Assembly (NCBI GenBank): GCA_014529385.2 | Contig: CM043959.1 | Coordinates: 53,803,253-53,867,252 of the forward strand | DNA: 64,000 nt | DNA from: Adiantum capillus-veneris | Lineage: Eukaryota > Streptophyta > Polypodiopsida > Polypodiales > Pteridaceae | Direction of reading: 5' to 3' | In this document: positions 35,298 through 46,748 of the stretch, piece after piece | Layout of the letters: each line of letters starts with the position of its first letter | Position numbering within the stretch: position 1 is the stretch's first letter | Position numbers and translations under genes: made by a program | Notes under the pieces: generated by a model | Told to the model about the DNA's origin: nothing | Database searches by the model: none | Seen by the model: the letters and a program-made list of their open reading frames with translations, nothing else

Positions 35298-36558
35298 TTT
35301 ACTATATGAAAAACACTGGAAAAGACTCCGTTTTCCTACATGAGAAAATCTTCTTGTGTTGGTACCCAGTTGTTCACCCACAACTCGGCCCAGACGACGA
35401 CGTCAGTGGGGATGCTGTAGTATTTGGTCAATACTATTGTGGTGTGTGTCGAGGACAGGTGGCCAGCTCGCCTTTAGGGCAAATAAGGGGATGCCTCACT
35501 TGTGGAGAGCAAGCTGAGTTTGGTCCAATATCTTTGTCTATACACCACACCATGCATGATGGAGCTGATGATTGTATACTCTTGTTATACATTGCATTGT
35601 CCATTTAAGGTGAATTTGGGTTTATCGTGTATTCCTCCATGCATACATATACATATATACATATACATATGTATAGATATGTATACATACACATGTATAT
35701 GTGTATATGTTTGTGTATATTGAGTGGTGTTGATTTTGTTGGAAACCAATGGATTAACCTAAAACCTGATCGACCTAAGTAAACATTTTGTAAGACTCAC
35801 AACTTGTCATGATTATTGCTAATCACATATAATTTGTATGAAATCACACACACACACACACCCCACCCAGCACCCAGGTATGCAAATAGCAATATGCACA
35901 GGCAAGTCAATTCTTGGTGAAAGAGAAAAGATAGGAAGAAGAACAAGGAAGACTTCCACCCGTAAGCTCCAAATTTCTTCATTTCCAAAAGTGTGCTCAC
36001 AATATACATCTAGAGTTTGATGTACTAAGGGTTTGGTGCCCAAGACCTTTACCCACCACCAGCCTCAACACTATCTCTCATGGGCATGTTCAAATGGAAT
36101 CAAGGGTGGAGGCAAAAATTGGGGGGTGTGTGAATTGTGGGCCGTCCAATCAGGCAACCCGAATTTACAAAGCATACAACATTCACAATATAGTACACCC
36201 ATGGTGGTTACAATACATGGCCCATGTAACATAGTGTGGAGGCACCTCTAGTTCTCCTCTAGTTACAAATATAATTATTTAAGTTTATGACCTAACATCT
36301 TTGTTACAACCAGATACAGCAAGTGAGACCATGATACAAAGAAAGGTACCATGTTCTGTAGAAACTATATTGTATATGGTAACTCATGGGCATTTTGATG
36401 GTTGAATTGACGCATCTCAATCCAATTTGACTTCCACTCTGGATTTTGCCACTAATTTATGTAATATATTGTAAGAACTACACTATTTTTCCCTTCCTAA
36501 TTGGTGTATGTTCTCTAGAATTGTGATTCAAAGAATTATGGAGGCCCATTATTATGGT
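35298..36558. other. Non-coding interval with AT/TG- and CA-microsatellites
   Basis: No supported gene. It contains a CATATACATATGTATA-type alternating tract at about 35640-35715 and a short (CA)n at 35845-35862. Confidence 0.5.
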
Positions 36559-36823
36559 CCCGAGGAGTCCACTACGTAAAAATTGCATATAGCACGTGCA
36601 AACAAGATGTATTTAAACAATCTTTTACCTGTATATTTTCAAGTACTATATGTATCCCTTATGTATGCGTTTTTGTAAAAAAACTAGCCCTTACGTATGA
36701 TAGTTTTCACTTTCTCAATTAAATAACCCTTTATGTAAGTACATTTTTCTGTAAATGTACCTAGTTATAAATCCCTTGTGTTCACACGTGCTATCTTACA
36801 TATTTTGTAGTGGACGCCCCGGG
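36559..36823. mobile_element. hAT-type MITE, 265 bp, with perfect 8-bp target duplication
   Basis: Terminal inverted repeats begin CCCGAGGAGTCCACTAC on the left and, read inward from the right end, CCCGGGGCGTCCACTAC. They continue imperfectly through AGCACGTG. The element is flanked on both sides by ATTATGGT (36551-36558 and 36824-36831). An 8-bp duplication is the hallmark of hAT insertion. It has no coding capacity. Confidence 0.88.
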
Positions 36824-36831
36824 ATTATGGT

Positions 36832-37949
36832 CAAGGTAGTGTGAATCAAGTATCAACTACAACCAAGTGTGAAAAGGTCTCAAGAACCGACTTATTACAA
36901 TCAACAACCACTTCATTGTTTTTTTTTGTGGGGGTTGGGTTGGCATCAAGTTGGAGCTTGTTGAGAGTTTTTGTGGAGGACCCATGACAAATTAAGCTAT
37001 GGATGTCACTCATACATGCTATCTTGGTTGTTTATCTCCAGCAATCCTTTGTTAAATATCCAGACTCGTAGCACTTCTTGACACTTTTTTTGAATAAAAG
37101 AGTAAATGCAGACTAAGAACTACTGGTGAAAATTATCTAATGTGACAACCAATGCTCCTCTCCTTAAAGTGATTTTTCCCTTTTGCTTTCTCATCATGCC
37201 TTAGAGTGGTCTTAGTTTTTGGTTTTTTAACCCAAAGCCAGTGTCTGTTGAAGTCCGTACAATCGCACATGATAAAATAATCAATGATGGATGTATAGAC
37301 ATGCATGATATTGTGCTCGAACACAAAATTTAAGCTTTAAATTACAAGGTTTAACTGTGAAGCTTGAAGGAGAATGAGAGAGAGAAAAAAATGTTCTTTT
37401 GTTTGAAGCTCGAAGTCAGTAGCTTTTGATGCCTTGAAAAGCCTTTGAAAGCCTTTTGAACAAATCTTTGGAAGGTCATTGGTTTCCTTTGGATGCTTGA
37501 AGTTTATTCTCTGAAGCTCAAGAGAATTTCCTTTAAATGCTTTCCTAAAACCCTCATAGAGGCTCCTCTAATAGTTCGTTGCAACGATTTAATAATCGCA
37601 TGATCACATAAAATTTTATGTGATTACAATATATTATTTAATGTGATTACAATGTGTTATTATCATATTCACATCTTACACTTTGCATGATCACATTCAA
37701 GCCAGTGAATGGTGACATGATAACCCACCAAAAGCCCACCGGGCTTTTGAATTTTCCAAGCAGGCTTACCGGAGAAAACAACAAGCCCAGCAAGCTCGCT
37801 ACAGGCATATTAGTGAGACGTAAAAGCTTGGCAGATTCACTCGGGAAACGTAAAATCCCAGCAGGCCTGTAAGAATATAAAAAACGGGCTCGGATGAGCC
37901 TGTAGGAGCTCATTTGTAGAGCATACATACACACATACACACAGAGATT

Positions 37950-37950
<1 letters not shown>
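36832..37950. other. Non-coding interval
   Basis: No supported gene. At 37590-37680 there are repeated TGTGATTACAAT-type motifs. At 37715-37885 there is a segment with several AGCCCACCGGGC-like and CAGGC motifs, reminiscent of the island at 655-770 but not clearly homologous. Confidence 0.4.

Positions 37951-38033
<83 letters not shown>
37951..38033. repeat. (GA)n microsatellite
   Basis: About 41 AG units, just left of the RT element. Confidence 0.97.
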
Positions 38034-38037
<4 letters not shown>

Positions 38038-38145
38038 GAGCTTTGTAAGTACGTTGAGAAGAGGGATGAGTGTGGAAGCGTACTCTGTGTCGCAATGTGT
38101 GGCAGTATAGCAGAGTAGCAGACCACATGACTCATGTGCTTGTAT

Positions 38146-40513
38146 TGTGTGTGTGTGTGTGTGTGTGTGTAGCTGTTTAAATCTTAACTAATAAGACATA
38201 ATTAAATTTTTACATTCAAAAGACAGCTGGCCAAGGAATAATGAACTGATATGTACAAAAATAACTCAATATTAGAATTATTTAGGTACAATGATTGTAG
38301 GAAAGAGATCCTCTTTCAGTAAGACTAAAAGTAAAAGAACTTCCCTATTCCTCAGTGAGTATTTCATTATAGAAAGGTTGCTTGCCAAAGAAAAGAAAGC
38401 CATCCAAGATAAGATAGAGTCCTTACCTGCATCCATCCAAACAAGACAACAATTCTGTTAGCCTTGGATGTGTTTTAGGGGTATCAATGGACTATATCAG
38501 TTGTTATCCATGTCCATCTTATAGGTTTTAATTACTTTAGACAAGCTAGTTTTTTCATTTAGAACTGGTATGTTAGCAGTCTTTCTTAACATGGTGAAGT
38601 CCATCAAAAGTCAAATTATTTCAAGAGCCATAGCACAGTAGCTATGCTTAAAAAAACAACCATATACTTACCTTCAAAATCAGTAAACCCATGGTATCAA
38701 AGGTATTTCTTTATATAAAGAGATGTGAAATCCGACTATTTTTTGTTAACCAAAGGTATCAAATGATGATGATGACTACCTCATTTTCATAACCAATAAG
38801 ACACCAGTGTAACCTGTCAACAGAGTAGCAAGACTCCCTCTTTTTTATGGAGTAGAACCTCATTTTTAAGAGCAATAGCTTGGAAGCTATACCCAAGCCG
38901 AAACAAAACCCGACCATATACTTACCTTCATATCCAAAAGTCATTAGCGGCTTTTAAGAACAGTAGTGTCCGACTCTACATAGCCCTTTTTTTTCGAAAA
39001 AAATTAACTGTTGTGTACTTATCTTCAAAAAATGCCAAGCTATCACGGACTGTAGTGTCTGGCCAAAAAACCCAGTTAAAACAGCGACAAAACCAATCAA
39101 TATGCTAGTTTTTTTCCAGGTCCTGCAACGGCTAGAGTCAGAGCCAAGTGACCAGTAGGTCATCACCAACATAATCGGGAAAAAGAATCAGTTTTTCGTC
39201 AAGCAATGTACATATCTAGATGTAGCAGATGTTAAGAACGACCTTTAAGCCAAGCCAACCATCATACTCCCAACCATATACACATGTACACACATACATA
39301 CTGCCACACACACACATAATAATTTATGCAGAGGTGAAGTTGAACAACAACTGTTTACAGAGCCATTTCATCATACTGTGCCAAGCCCCAGCTTCTATGC
39401 AAGTTTTCCTTTCAATAAAAAAAAACACCGACCGTCGTTTTTTATGCACAAGTGATCCCAAGGCCATAAATAATACCTAGGCCTATCAAATTTTTTCCAT
39501 GTACAGTGTTTTCAATACAAGCAGATAAGAGCTTGGTTATGAGAAAACTATTCATAAAATTATATGCAGTAATGAGCTTAACTACCCAAAGTTCCTTTTC
39601 AAATAAAGCAGCAGAACACCCACTAACCACCAAAATATGCCCTAGTTACTACATGCAGTCACTTCCATTGACCTGCCCAAGAGATGCCAACCCATCTTAA
39701 TATGTAGAGCCCGACAGTCCCCAACAGTAAACCACAAAGGTGACCTAACCAGTCCACGGTCAGGAGGAGCAGCAGAAAATTCTGTTTGCAAACAGTTTAC
39801 AATAATACCATAGCTATAGTTTTTATTGCATAGTATGTGTGCTTGCAACAAGCATAAGGTAGGACCACTTTCCCTAGATTAGAACCTTTTTAATCATGCA
39901 TAAATAGTGCAGTAAACTAGCAAACTCAGCAGGGGTAAGAATGAGCACCTGAGTCACCTGCGTGGAGAGCTCCATGCTCCTTGGTAGTAAAGCAGACAAG
40001 AGGTGTTTCACAAAATAACTCAACACACCCACAATGGCTAAGTGAGGGGCAGAGATGCGCCCTCACCTGTTTTTATAGCAAGAGGAGGCAGGTCTTGTCC
40101 GTATGCTGTGCCAAGGTAACGAGAGAGCTAGGCCGCACTCCACCATGAGTGTGTGATAGCATAGAGCTGCATGCCTATGGCCATCAATGGAGATCGATAC
40201 TCAGGGGGGAAGAAAGCCTCCTTCACTATGCCATGAGAGCAGTCGACATTGATCACGCTCGACATTGATCACGCTCGACTCTGTAGAAGTACGAAGCATC
40301 ATAATATATTCAAGGGCTAGGCCCCCCGGTAGTAGTGGTCCATTTTTAATAAAACAATTTCTTAAGTTTGACCTAGTATGGTCCAGGCAAAAGAGCAACA
40401 AGAGGGGGGGGGGGGGGGGGGTTGTTTTCTTTTTGGAAGTTTTTCTTCTCTCTTTTTTTTAACAAATACAACTTATGAACAATATACCACAGTGTGTGTG
40501 TGTGTGTGTGTGT
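38146..40513 (-). repeat. Direct terminal repeat of the RT element, downstream copy
   Basis: On the plus strand this runs from (TG)n-AGCTGTTTAAATC to AATATACCACAG-(TG)n and includes a G-run (40405-40422). It matches 44375-46747 with scattered substitutions and small indels, and contains no long ORF. On the minus strand it has several GAAGGTAAGTATATGG motifs resembling splice donors. It also includes a 15-bp local duplication CGACATTGATCACGCT (40250-40275) absent from the other copy. Confidence 0.9.
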
Positions 40514-40536
40514 ACCCGCCCTAACCCAGGCACGAC

Positions 40537-40580
40537 ACACAATGGGTCGGTAGTAGGCCCATTGTGTATGGGCCTACTAC
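40537..40580 (-). promoter_or_regulatory. Overlapping alternative hairpins at the RT stop codon
   Basis: GTAGTAGGCCCA (40550-40561) pairs perfectly with TGGGCCTACTAC (40569-40580), leaving a 7-nt loop. The overlapping ACACAATGGG (40537-40546) pairs perfectly with CCCATTGTGT (40558-40567). The two stems exclude each other. The RT stop codon (40577-40579) lies inside the first. Possible roles are an RNA 3' structure, a terminator or an RT recognition site; all are inference. Confidence 0.6.
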
Positions 40581-42330
40581 CTTATGAGAGAGATGAGACT
40601 CTCTTTTTGAAACAATAGTCCAGGCCAATTATGCCGAATGAGGGCTTGTATGATGGTGTTCCGGATCTGATTATGGTTCAATCTGTTCTGGCAGTATTTT
40701 TTAATTAGTATAGAAATCTCTTCCAAGGCCAAAGAGGAGGTAGATGAAAAGTAGCAAATTAAGTAAAGAAGGCCAATACAAGAGCAAATAGAGGCTTTGT
40801 ATGGCCTATTGCTATTTCTTTTAATGAATTCTATATGAGGAAGCTTAAGAAGATCCTTTCTCTAGATAAATCTAAGGTCATATCCACCTGTAGATGGGGA
40901 GTGAAGGGATATTGAAAGGTTAAGAAATTGGGTTGATTTGCAAAGGTTCTCAACAACAGTCGAATTATCTGGGAGGGAACTAGACTCAATTTTTAGGCAG
41001 TGGGGGTAGATTAGATCAATCTCTTTAGAGAACATTATGTTGTTAACACTAAGCAGGTCATCCATATATCTAAAAGTGATTGAATAATGGAAGTATTTTA
41101 TGGTTAGTTTCCATGTTCTTAAGACACCATTTGTATTCGAAAAAAGATAGGTAAATGTTACACATAAGTGGTGAGCAAGAGAAACCCATAGGGATGCCAA
41201 GGCATTGGTTAAAGCAGCAGCCGCCTGCAATAACAATGCAGTTATTCAATAGCCAGAAGATATAGGAGCAGATCTTTGTTTCATTGAAGTGTAGAGGGTG
41301 TATGGAGTGAGACGCTTGAATCCATCTGGGTTTCTTGGATAGGGAGATAAAATGATACTTTCTCTTTTTAGCATTGGGAAAGGCTAAATCAATAACCTTA
41401 GCTAAAACAGTTTTAAGGCCGAGATCTCCACTAAGTGGAATGTTTTCATAGCATTGTGTAATATCAGCTGTGAAGATGTGGAAGATATGTTGAGGAAGGT
41501 TAAGTGTGACTTCTGTAGCATTTTTTGTTAACCAGAGAGATTGTATTGAATATTTAGGAAGTCCTTGCAGATTCTTTGCTTCTCTGCACAAAGGAGTTCA
41601 AATTCTGTGAGAATAATATCAAGGCAAAGAGTAATATCTTTGGTGATATCTGTGAAGATACAGTTAGAGGCATCAGATATCCCTCTGAATTTATGTTTGT
41701 GGAATTTATATGTAGGAAATAGTACATGTAACCTGGTGTTACTAAGAGAATAACCAAGTTGTCCTAGATGTTTAGAGATCTTGTTAGAGATATCTTGCGG
41801 TGTATTGTTAGTATGACAGAATTCTTTACCTGATACTCGATCTCGAGCTGCTTTCCAAGCAAGTTATTTTCACATAATAGTAGGACAGTTGACACTTTTG
41901 TCAAGCCCAACCACAAGCCATTTATCTGAGATTAGTTGAAAATCAAGAGCTAGTTGAGGTGTAAGCCAAGAGCTATCAAAAGAGAGCCACTTCCTAGGAA
42001 GTAGATAAATTTTATGCAGGAAGCCTTCCTTCACTAATTCCTTTAAGTCCGGTAGGACTGTCATCTCCAGCCGGAGAGCACTGACAAGGTCAGTGAGGCA
42101 ACTAAGTAAAGCTGATAGGGCAAGGTAAGGGTTTTTTGGATAGTTGGGTATGTGATTGAGCCCTTTGGCCAGTAACTTACGTATTGTGACATTATCGATA
42201 ATGCTAAGGTCTTGAGTACAGACATGGTTACCAAATCCTTCAAAATTCCTGCAGAATGAGGTAGATTGAATGCACGTACAGTAAGGAATTGTTTCTTGTC
42301 TAAGAAAGTCATTGTTTAAAACTAATCCTT
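40577..42330 (-). pseudogene. Reverse transcriptase of Penelope-like/rvt-like type
   Basis: From about 42330 the minus strand reads a Cys-containing segment (ETIPYCTCIQST), then HVCTQDLSIIDNVTIRKLL and ISDKWLVVGLDKSVNCPTIM. It continues through YKFHKHKFRGISDASNCIFT (motif 2/3 region). Motif A follows in FTADITQCYENIPL, motif B in CLGIPMGFSCSPLMCNIYL, and the catalytic motif C in FRYMDDLLSVNN (DD present). A thumb-like region ends at TAG 40577-40579. Breaks: two stops near 41864-41872, frame changes near 41570 and 41110, and a stop at 40862-40864. The FRYxDD motif with long inter-motif spacing is unlike LTR or LINE RTs. It fits Penelope-like or rvt-type RTs; choosing between them needs a tree. 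Confidence 0.7.
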
Positions 42331-42554
42331 TTATAGGATGATGGTATTTCCATCCTATGAGAATATTGTCAAGCAGTTTATGATTACCAAAAAATAAGTC
42401 AAAGCACTCATATTTTTATTTTTTTTGGTAAGATCCAATGGAGAAGGAAATTGTGAAACAGACAGTGTATGTAGATAGCACCACAATTCGAATCATCTTT
42501 GTTAAGAATTCTTCTTCCACATGGGTTTGTAGAGATCTTCAATGTATTCATGGG

Positions 42555-44141
42555 TTAGATTTTAGGGAGGTTTCTGATTGCAGGGAATCTGCCTCTCCCT
42601 CTTGTAAAGCTATGAGATTTTCCTCGATTAGACGAGGAGCTAGGTGTAAAAAATGAGGTGAAGGAGTTGGGAGTAGCCAAAGAGTTAGCTCTTTTTAGAG
42701 CAGGAGAATCATCATCTTCAATACAAGGTTTAAGTAGATTAGTGGTGAACTTGAGCCCTTTAAAGTTAGCATAAGTGGTGAGGTATAGACCGGGCTCATC
42801 CGCTTTAATCTCTTTCAAAATATCATGCATAAGACCATGGAAGATATTAAAGGCAATTTGTGCAATCACAATCTGCTTAGCCTGTCCACCAAGCCATGAG
42901 CAGATGAGGGATAGATGAAAGTCGACTGGTTTCTCTGGGAATAACATATCCAAATGGTTGAGGATAAACCATATTGCATGATCAAACCACATGATGCTTG
43001 ATTCACAGGTAGCTTTGGGGTCAAGAAACCTGCAAGCACATTTCACATAGGGGCGAAAGATATTCCAGATGGACTCTGTGTAGAAATCTGGGTTACTTTT
43101 TGCAAATACTACCTTTAGCACGTATGTACAATCCAGTATTTGAGGGGCATTTGGAGTGGTCGATGAGGTGAAGGTTAAAGGGTGCTTTAATAAGTTCTCT
43201 CTTGTCCAGGAACTGCCCACCTTTAAGAATCTTGAGTTTACCTTCTTCTACTGTTGAGGTAGGGAGATTGGCCAAGTACACCCAGGTTTCACTAAGAATA
43301 AGGGCCAAGAAGGCTTTGTTAGGGACAACCCACAGTTGATGGTCAACTCCGAGAGATTCAATTTCTATTTGTCTTATTGGTAAGACAGGGAATACTTTAG
43401 ATATTTTTGGTACCATCTCATGGAGGTTAACATCATTGAGGGAGCAGAGATTATTTTGGAATTCTTTTACTGCTTCTAGTGCTGCACTATCTCTACAAAA
43501 AATTCCACCAGTTGGAGGGATGGAGGGGGTATTTGGGGTGCAGACAAATGAAGGGTTAAGCCCACAAAGTTTCCTAAGGAAGTTTGACAGCTCAACTCCA
43601 GATGAGGAGAACTGGGAAATCTCTTGTTGATATTGTGAAGCAAGGATAGGAAGTTGGGAAATATAATGGGTCAACAAGTTAACACCTTCTAGGGAGTCTT
43701 TGTCCAATGTAGCCAGAATTTTTACCCAGTCATTAAATGACAACATATGCAAGATAGACAGTTTTTTATCCGAGACAAGAGATGAATCATAAATAAGCTG
43801 TGAAGCATCCAAACTGCTAATACATCTGAGGACAAGAGAGGAGGCCACAGAGAGGGGCTCCGAGGTAAGTTCCAATCCTTGAGATAGGGCAAGAGTCTGC
43901 AAAAACAGTGAGGTCAGGTTTACTTTTTCTTGCCATAGTATGTAATACATAAGTTGGCTTTCCTAGCAAGAAAAGGTCTAGTTCTAGTAGCCAAGGCATT
44001 CTTTGGTGTTTGGTTTTTAATGTAAAGCTTAATCTCATCAAGAATCTTTGCATGATTCTCAGGGTTGTGATTAGTGCTCATGCGAGCTGTCATTCTATAA
44101 CGTGAGTAGTCCTGAAACAGAAGTGACATAAAGATTAGCAA
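42555..44141 (-). pseudogene. ORF1 of the RT element, unrecognised, gag-like tail
   Basis: Three overlapping frame segments (44141-43920, 43950-43093, 43220-42555) together give about 520 residues upstream of the RT on the same strand. The first two-thirds is hydrophobic-rich with no motif I recognise (VPKISKVFPVLPIRQIEIES, WVVPNKAFLALILSETWVYL). A later helical part (FHLSLICSWLGGQAKQIVIA) precedes a Ser-rich basic tail with SFTRGRGRFPAIRN. Position and basic tail suggest a Gag-like RNA-binding protein. That is inference from context. At least two frameshifts (near 43940 and 43100-43200) disable it. Confidence 0.45.
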
Positions 44142-44374
44142 AGTGTCTAAATTGTAAAGTATACTTGGTCCTACAAACCTTCAACCGGCAAAGTCAGAGA
44201 CTATGGTATCCGTGAGCAGGGAACCAGAAAAAGAGTCTAAAAGGGGCCACCTAACACCAGTCTACCAATGAAGGATTTACCGATTGTGGGTCCAATTTAG
44301 AGCTCCATTCCTATGATAATTTCCTAGGCGAGCATCCCGGTTTCCCCCGAAAAGAAGAAACCTTATGTATAGGA

Positions 44375-46596
44375 TGTGTGTGTAGCTGTTTAAATCTTAA
44401 CTAATAAGACATAATTGAATTTTTACATTCAAAAGACAGTTGGCCAAGGAATAATGAACTGATATGTACAAAAATAACTGAATATTAGAATTATTTAGGT
44501 ACAATGATTGTAGGAAAGAGATCCTCTTTCAGTAAGACTAGAAGTAAAAGAACTTCCCTGTTCCTCAGTGAGTATTTCATTACAAAAAGGTTGCTTGCCA
44601 AAGAAAAGAAAGCCATCCAAGATAAGATAGAGTCCTTACCTGCATCCATCCAAACAAGACAACAATTTTGTTAGCCTTGGATGTGTTTTACAGGTATCAA
44701 TGGACTATATCAGTTGTTATCCATGTCCATCTTATAGGTTTTAATTACTTTAGACAAGCTAGTTTTTTCATTTAGAACTGGTATGTTAGCAGTCTTTCTT
44801 AACATGGTTAAGTACATCAAAAGTCAAATTATTTCAAGAGCCATAGCACAGTAGCTATGCTTAAAAAAGCAACCATATACTTACCTTCAAAATTAGTAAA
44901 CCCATGGTATCAAAGGTATTTCTTTATATAAAGAGATGTGAAATCCGACTATTTTTTGTTAACCAAAGGTATCAAATGATGATGATGACTACCTCATTTT
45001 CATAACCAATAAGACACCAGTGTAGCCTGTCAACAGAGTAGCAAGACTCCCCCTTTTTTATGGAGTAGAACCTCATTTTTAAGAGCAATAGCTTGGAAGC
45101 TATACCCAAGCCGAAAAAAAACCTGACCATATACTTACCTTCATATCCAAAAGTCATTAGCGGCTTTTAAGAACAGTAGTGTTCGGCTCTACATAGCCCT
45201 TTTTTTTCCAAAAAAAAAAACTGTTGTGTACTTACCTTCAAAAAATACCAAGCTATCACGGACTGTAGTGTCCGGCCAAAAAAACCAGTTAAAACAGCGA
45301 CAAAACCAATCAATATGCTGGTTTTTTCCAGGTCCTACAGCGGCTAGAGTCAGAGCAAAGTGACCAATAGGCCATCACCAACATAATCAGGACAAAGAAC
45401 CAGTTTTCTGTCAAGCAATGTACATATCCAGATGTAGCAGATGTTAAGAACGACCTTTAAGCCAAGCCAACCATCATACTCCCAACCATATACACATGTA
45501 CACACATACATACTGCCACACACACACATAATAATTTATGCAGAGGTGAAGTCGAACAACAGCTGTTTACAGAGCCATTTCATCATACTGTGCCAAGCCC
45601 CAGCTTCTATGCAAGTTTTCCTTTCAATTAAAAAAAACACCGACCATCGTTTTTTATGCACAAGTGATCCCAAGGCCATAAATAATACCTAGGCCTATCA
45701 ATTTTTTTCCATGTATAGTGTTTTCAATACAAGCAGATAAGAGCTTGGTTATGAGAAACCATTCATAAAATTATATGCAGTAATGAGCTTAACTACCCAA
45801 AGTTCCTTTTCAAATAAAGCAGCAGAACACCCACTAACCACCAAAATATGCCCTAGTTACTACATGAAGTCACTTCCATTGACCTGCCCAAGAGATGCCA
45901 ACCCATCTTAATATGTAGAGCCCGACAGTCCCCAACAGTAAACCACAAAGGTGACCTAACTAGTCCACGGTTAGGAGGAGCAACAGAAAATTCCGTTTGC
46001 AAACAGTTTACAAGAATACCATAGCCATAGTTTTTATTGCACAGTATGTGTGCTTGCAACAAGCATAAGGTAGGACCACTTTTCCTAGATTAGAACCTTT
46101 TTAATCATGCATAAATAGTGCAGTAAACCAGCAAACTCAGCAGGGGTATGTATGAACACCTAAGTCACCTGCGTGGAGAGCTCCATTCTCCTTGGTAGTA
46201 AAGTAGACAAGAGGTGTTTCACAAAATAACTCAACACACCCACAATGGCTAAGTGAGGGGCATAGATGCGCCCTCACCTATTTTTATAGCAGGAGGAGGC
46301 AGGTCTTGTCCGTATGCTGTGCCAAGGTAACGAGAGAGCTAGGCCGCACTCCACCATGAGTGTGTGATAGCATAGAGCTACACGCCTATGGCCATCAATG
46401 GAGATCGATACATAGGGGGGAAGAAAGCCGCCTTCACTATGCCATGAGAGCAGTCGACATTGATCACGCTTGACTCTCCAGAAGTACAGAGCATCATAAT
46501 ATATTCAAGGGCTAGGCCCCCCGGTAGTAGTGGTCCATTTTTTATAAAACAATTTCTTAAGTTTGACCTAGTATGGTCCAGGCAAAAGAGCAACAA

Positions 46597-46629
<33 letters not shown>

Positions 46630-46694
46630 TGTTTTCTTTTTGGAAGTTTTTCTTCTCTCTTTTTTTTAACAAATACAAATTATGAACAGTATAC

Positions 46695-46747
<53 letters not shown>
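44375..46747 (-). repeat. Direct terminal repeat of the RT element, upstream copy
   Basis: This is the partner of 38146-40513, with a longer G-run (46599-46627) and a longer TG tract (46697-46747). In element orientation it should act as the promoter or 5' leader. About 230 bp of unique sequence separates it from the first ORF1 segment. Confidence 0.9.

Positions 46748-46748
<1 letters not shown>

Larger units (their letters stand above)
38146..46747 (-). mobile_element. Reverse-transcriptase element with 2.37-kb direct terminal repeats (Penelope-like/rvt-like RT)
   Basis: An 8.6-kb unit on the minus strand consists of a 2.37-kb repeat (46747-44375), an unrecognised ORF1 (44141-42555), an RT region (about 42330-40577), and a second copy of the repeat (40513-38146). 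The repeats are direct and about 95-97% identical by eye. I see no protease, RNase H, integrase, GIY-YIG or tyrosine recombinase. Penelope-like elements are known to carry long direct pseudo-LTRs from tandem insertion, which fits. All four repeat ends lie in (TG/CA)n tracts. Both ORFs have frame breaks, so this copy is inactive. Confidence 0.7.

Noticed and set aside
35306-35608. Small Cys-containing protein (CGVCRGQ, CLTCGEQ)
   Set aside because: Cys spacing is not a known zinc finger, there is no splice or start context, and it lies in repeat-rich intergenic DNA.
40580-40625. Hammerhead ribozyme, as expected in Penelope-like pseudo-LTRs
   Set aside because: GAGATGAG...GAAAC on the plus strand looks faintly like a core, but the invariant CUGA is absent and the strand is opposite to the RT.
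42555-43220. GIY-YIG endonuclease in ORF1 of the RT element
   Set aside because: I looked for a GIY...YIG pair and the downstream Arg/Glu residues and found none.
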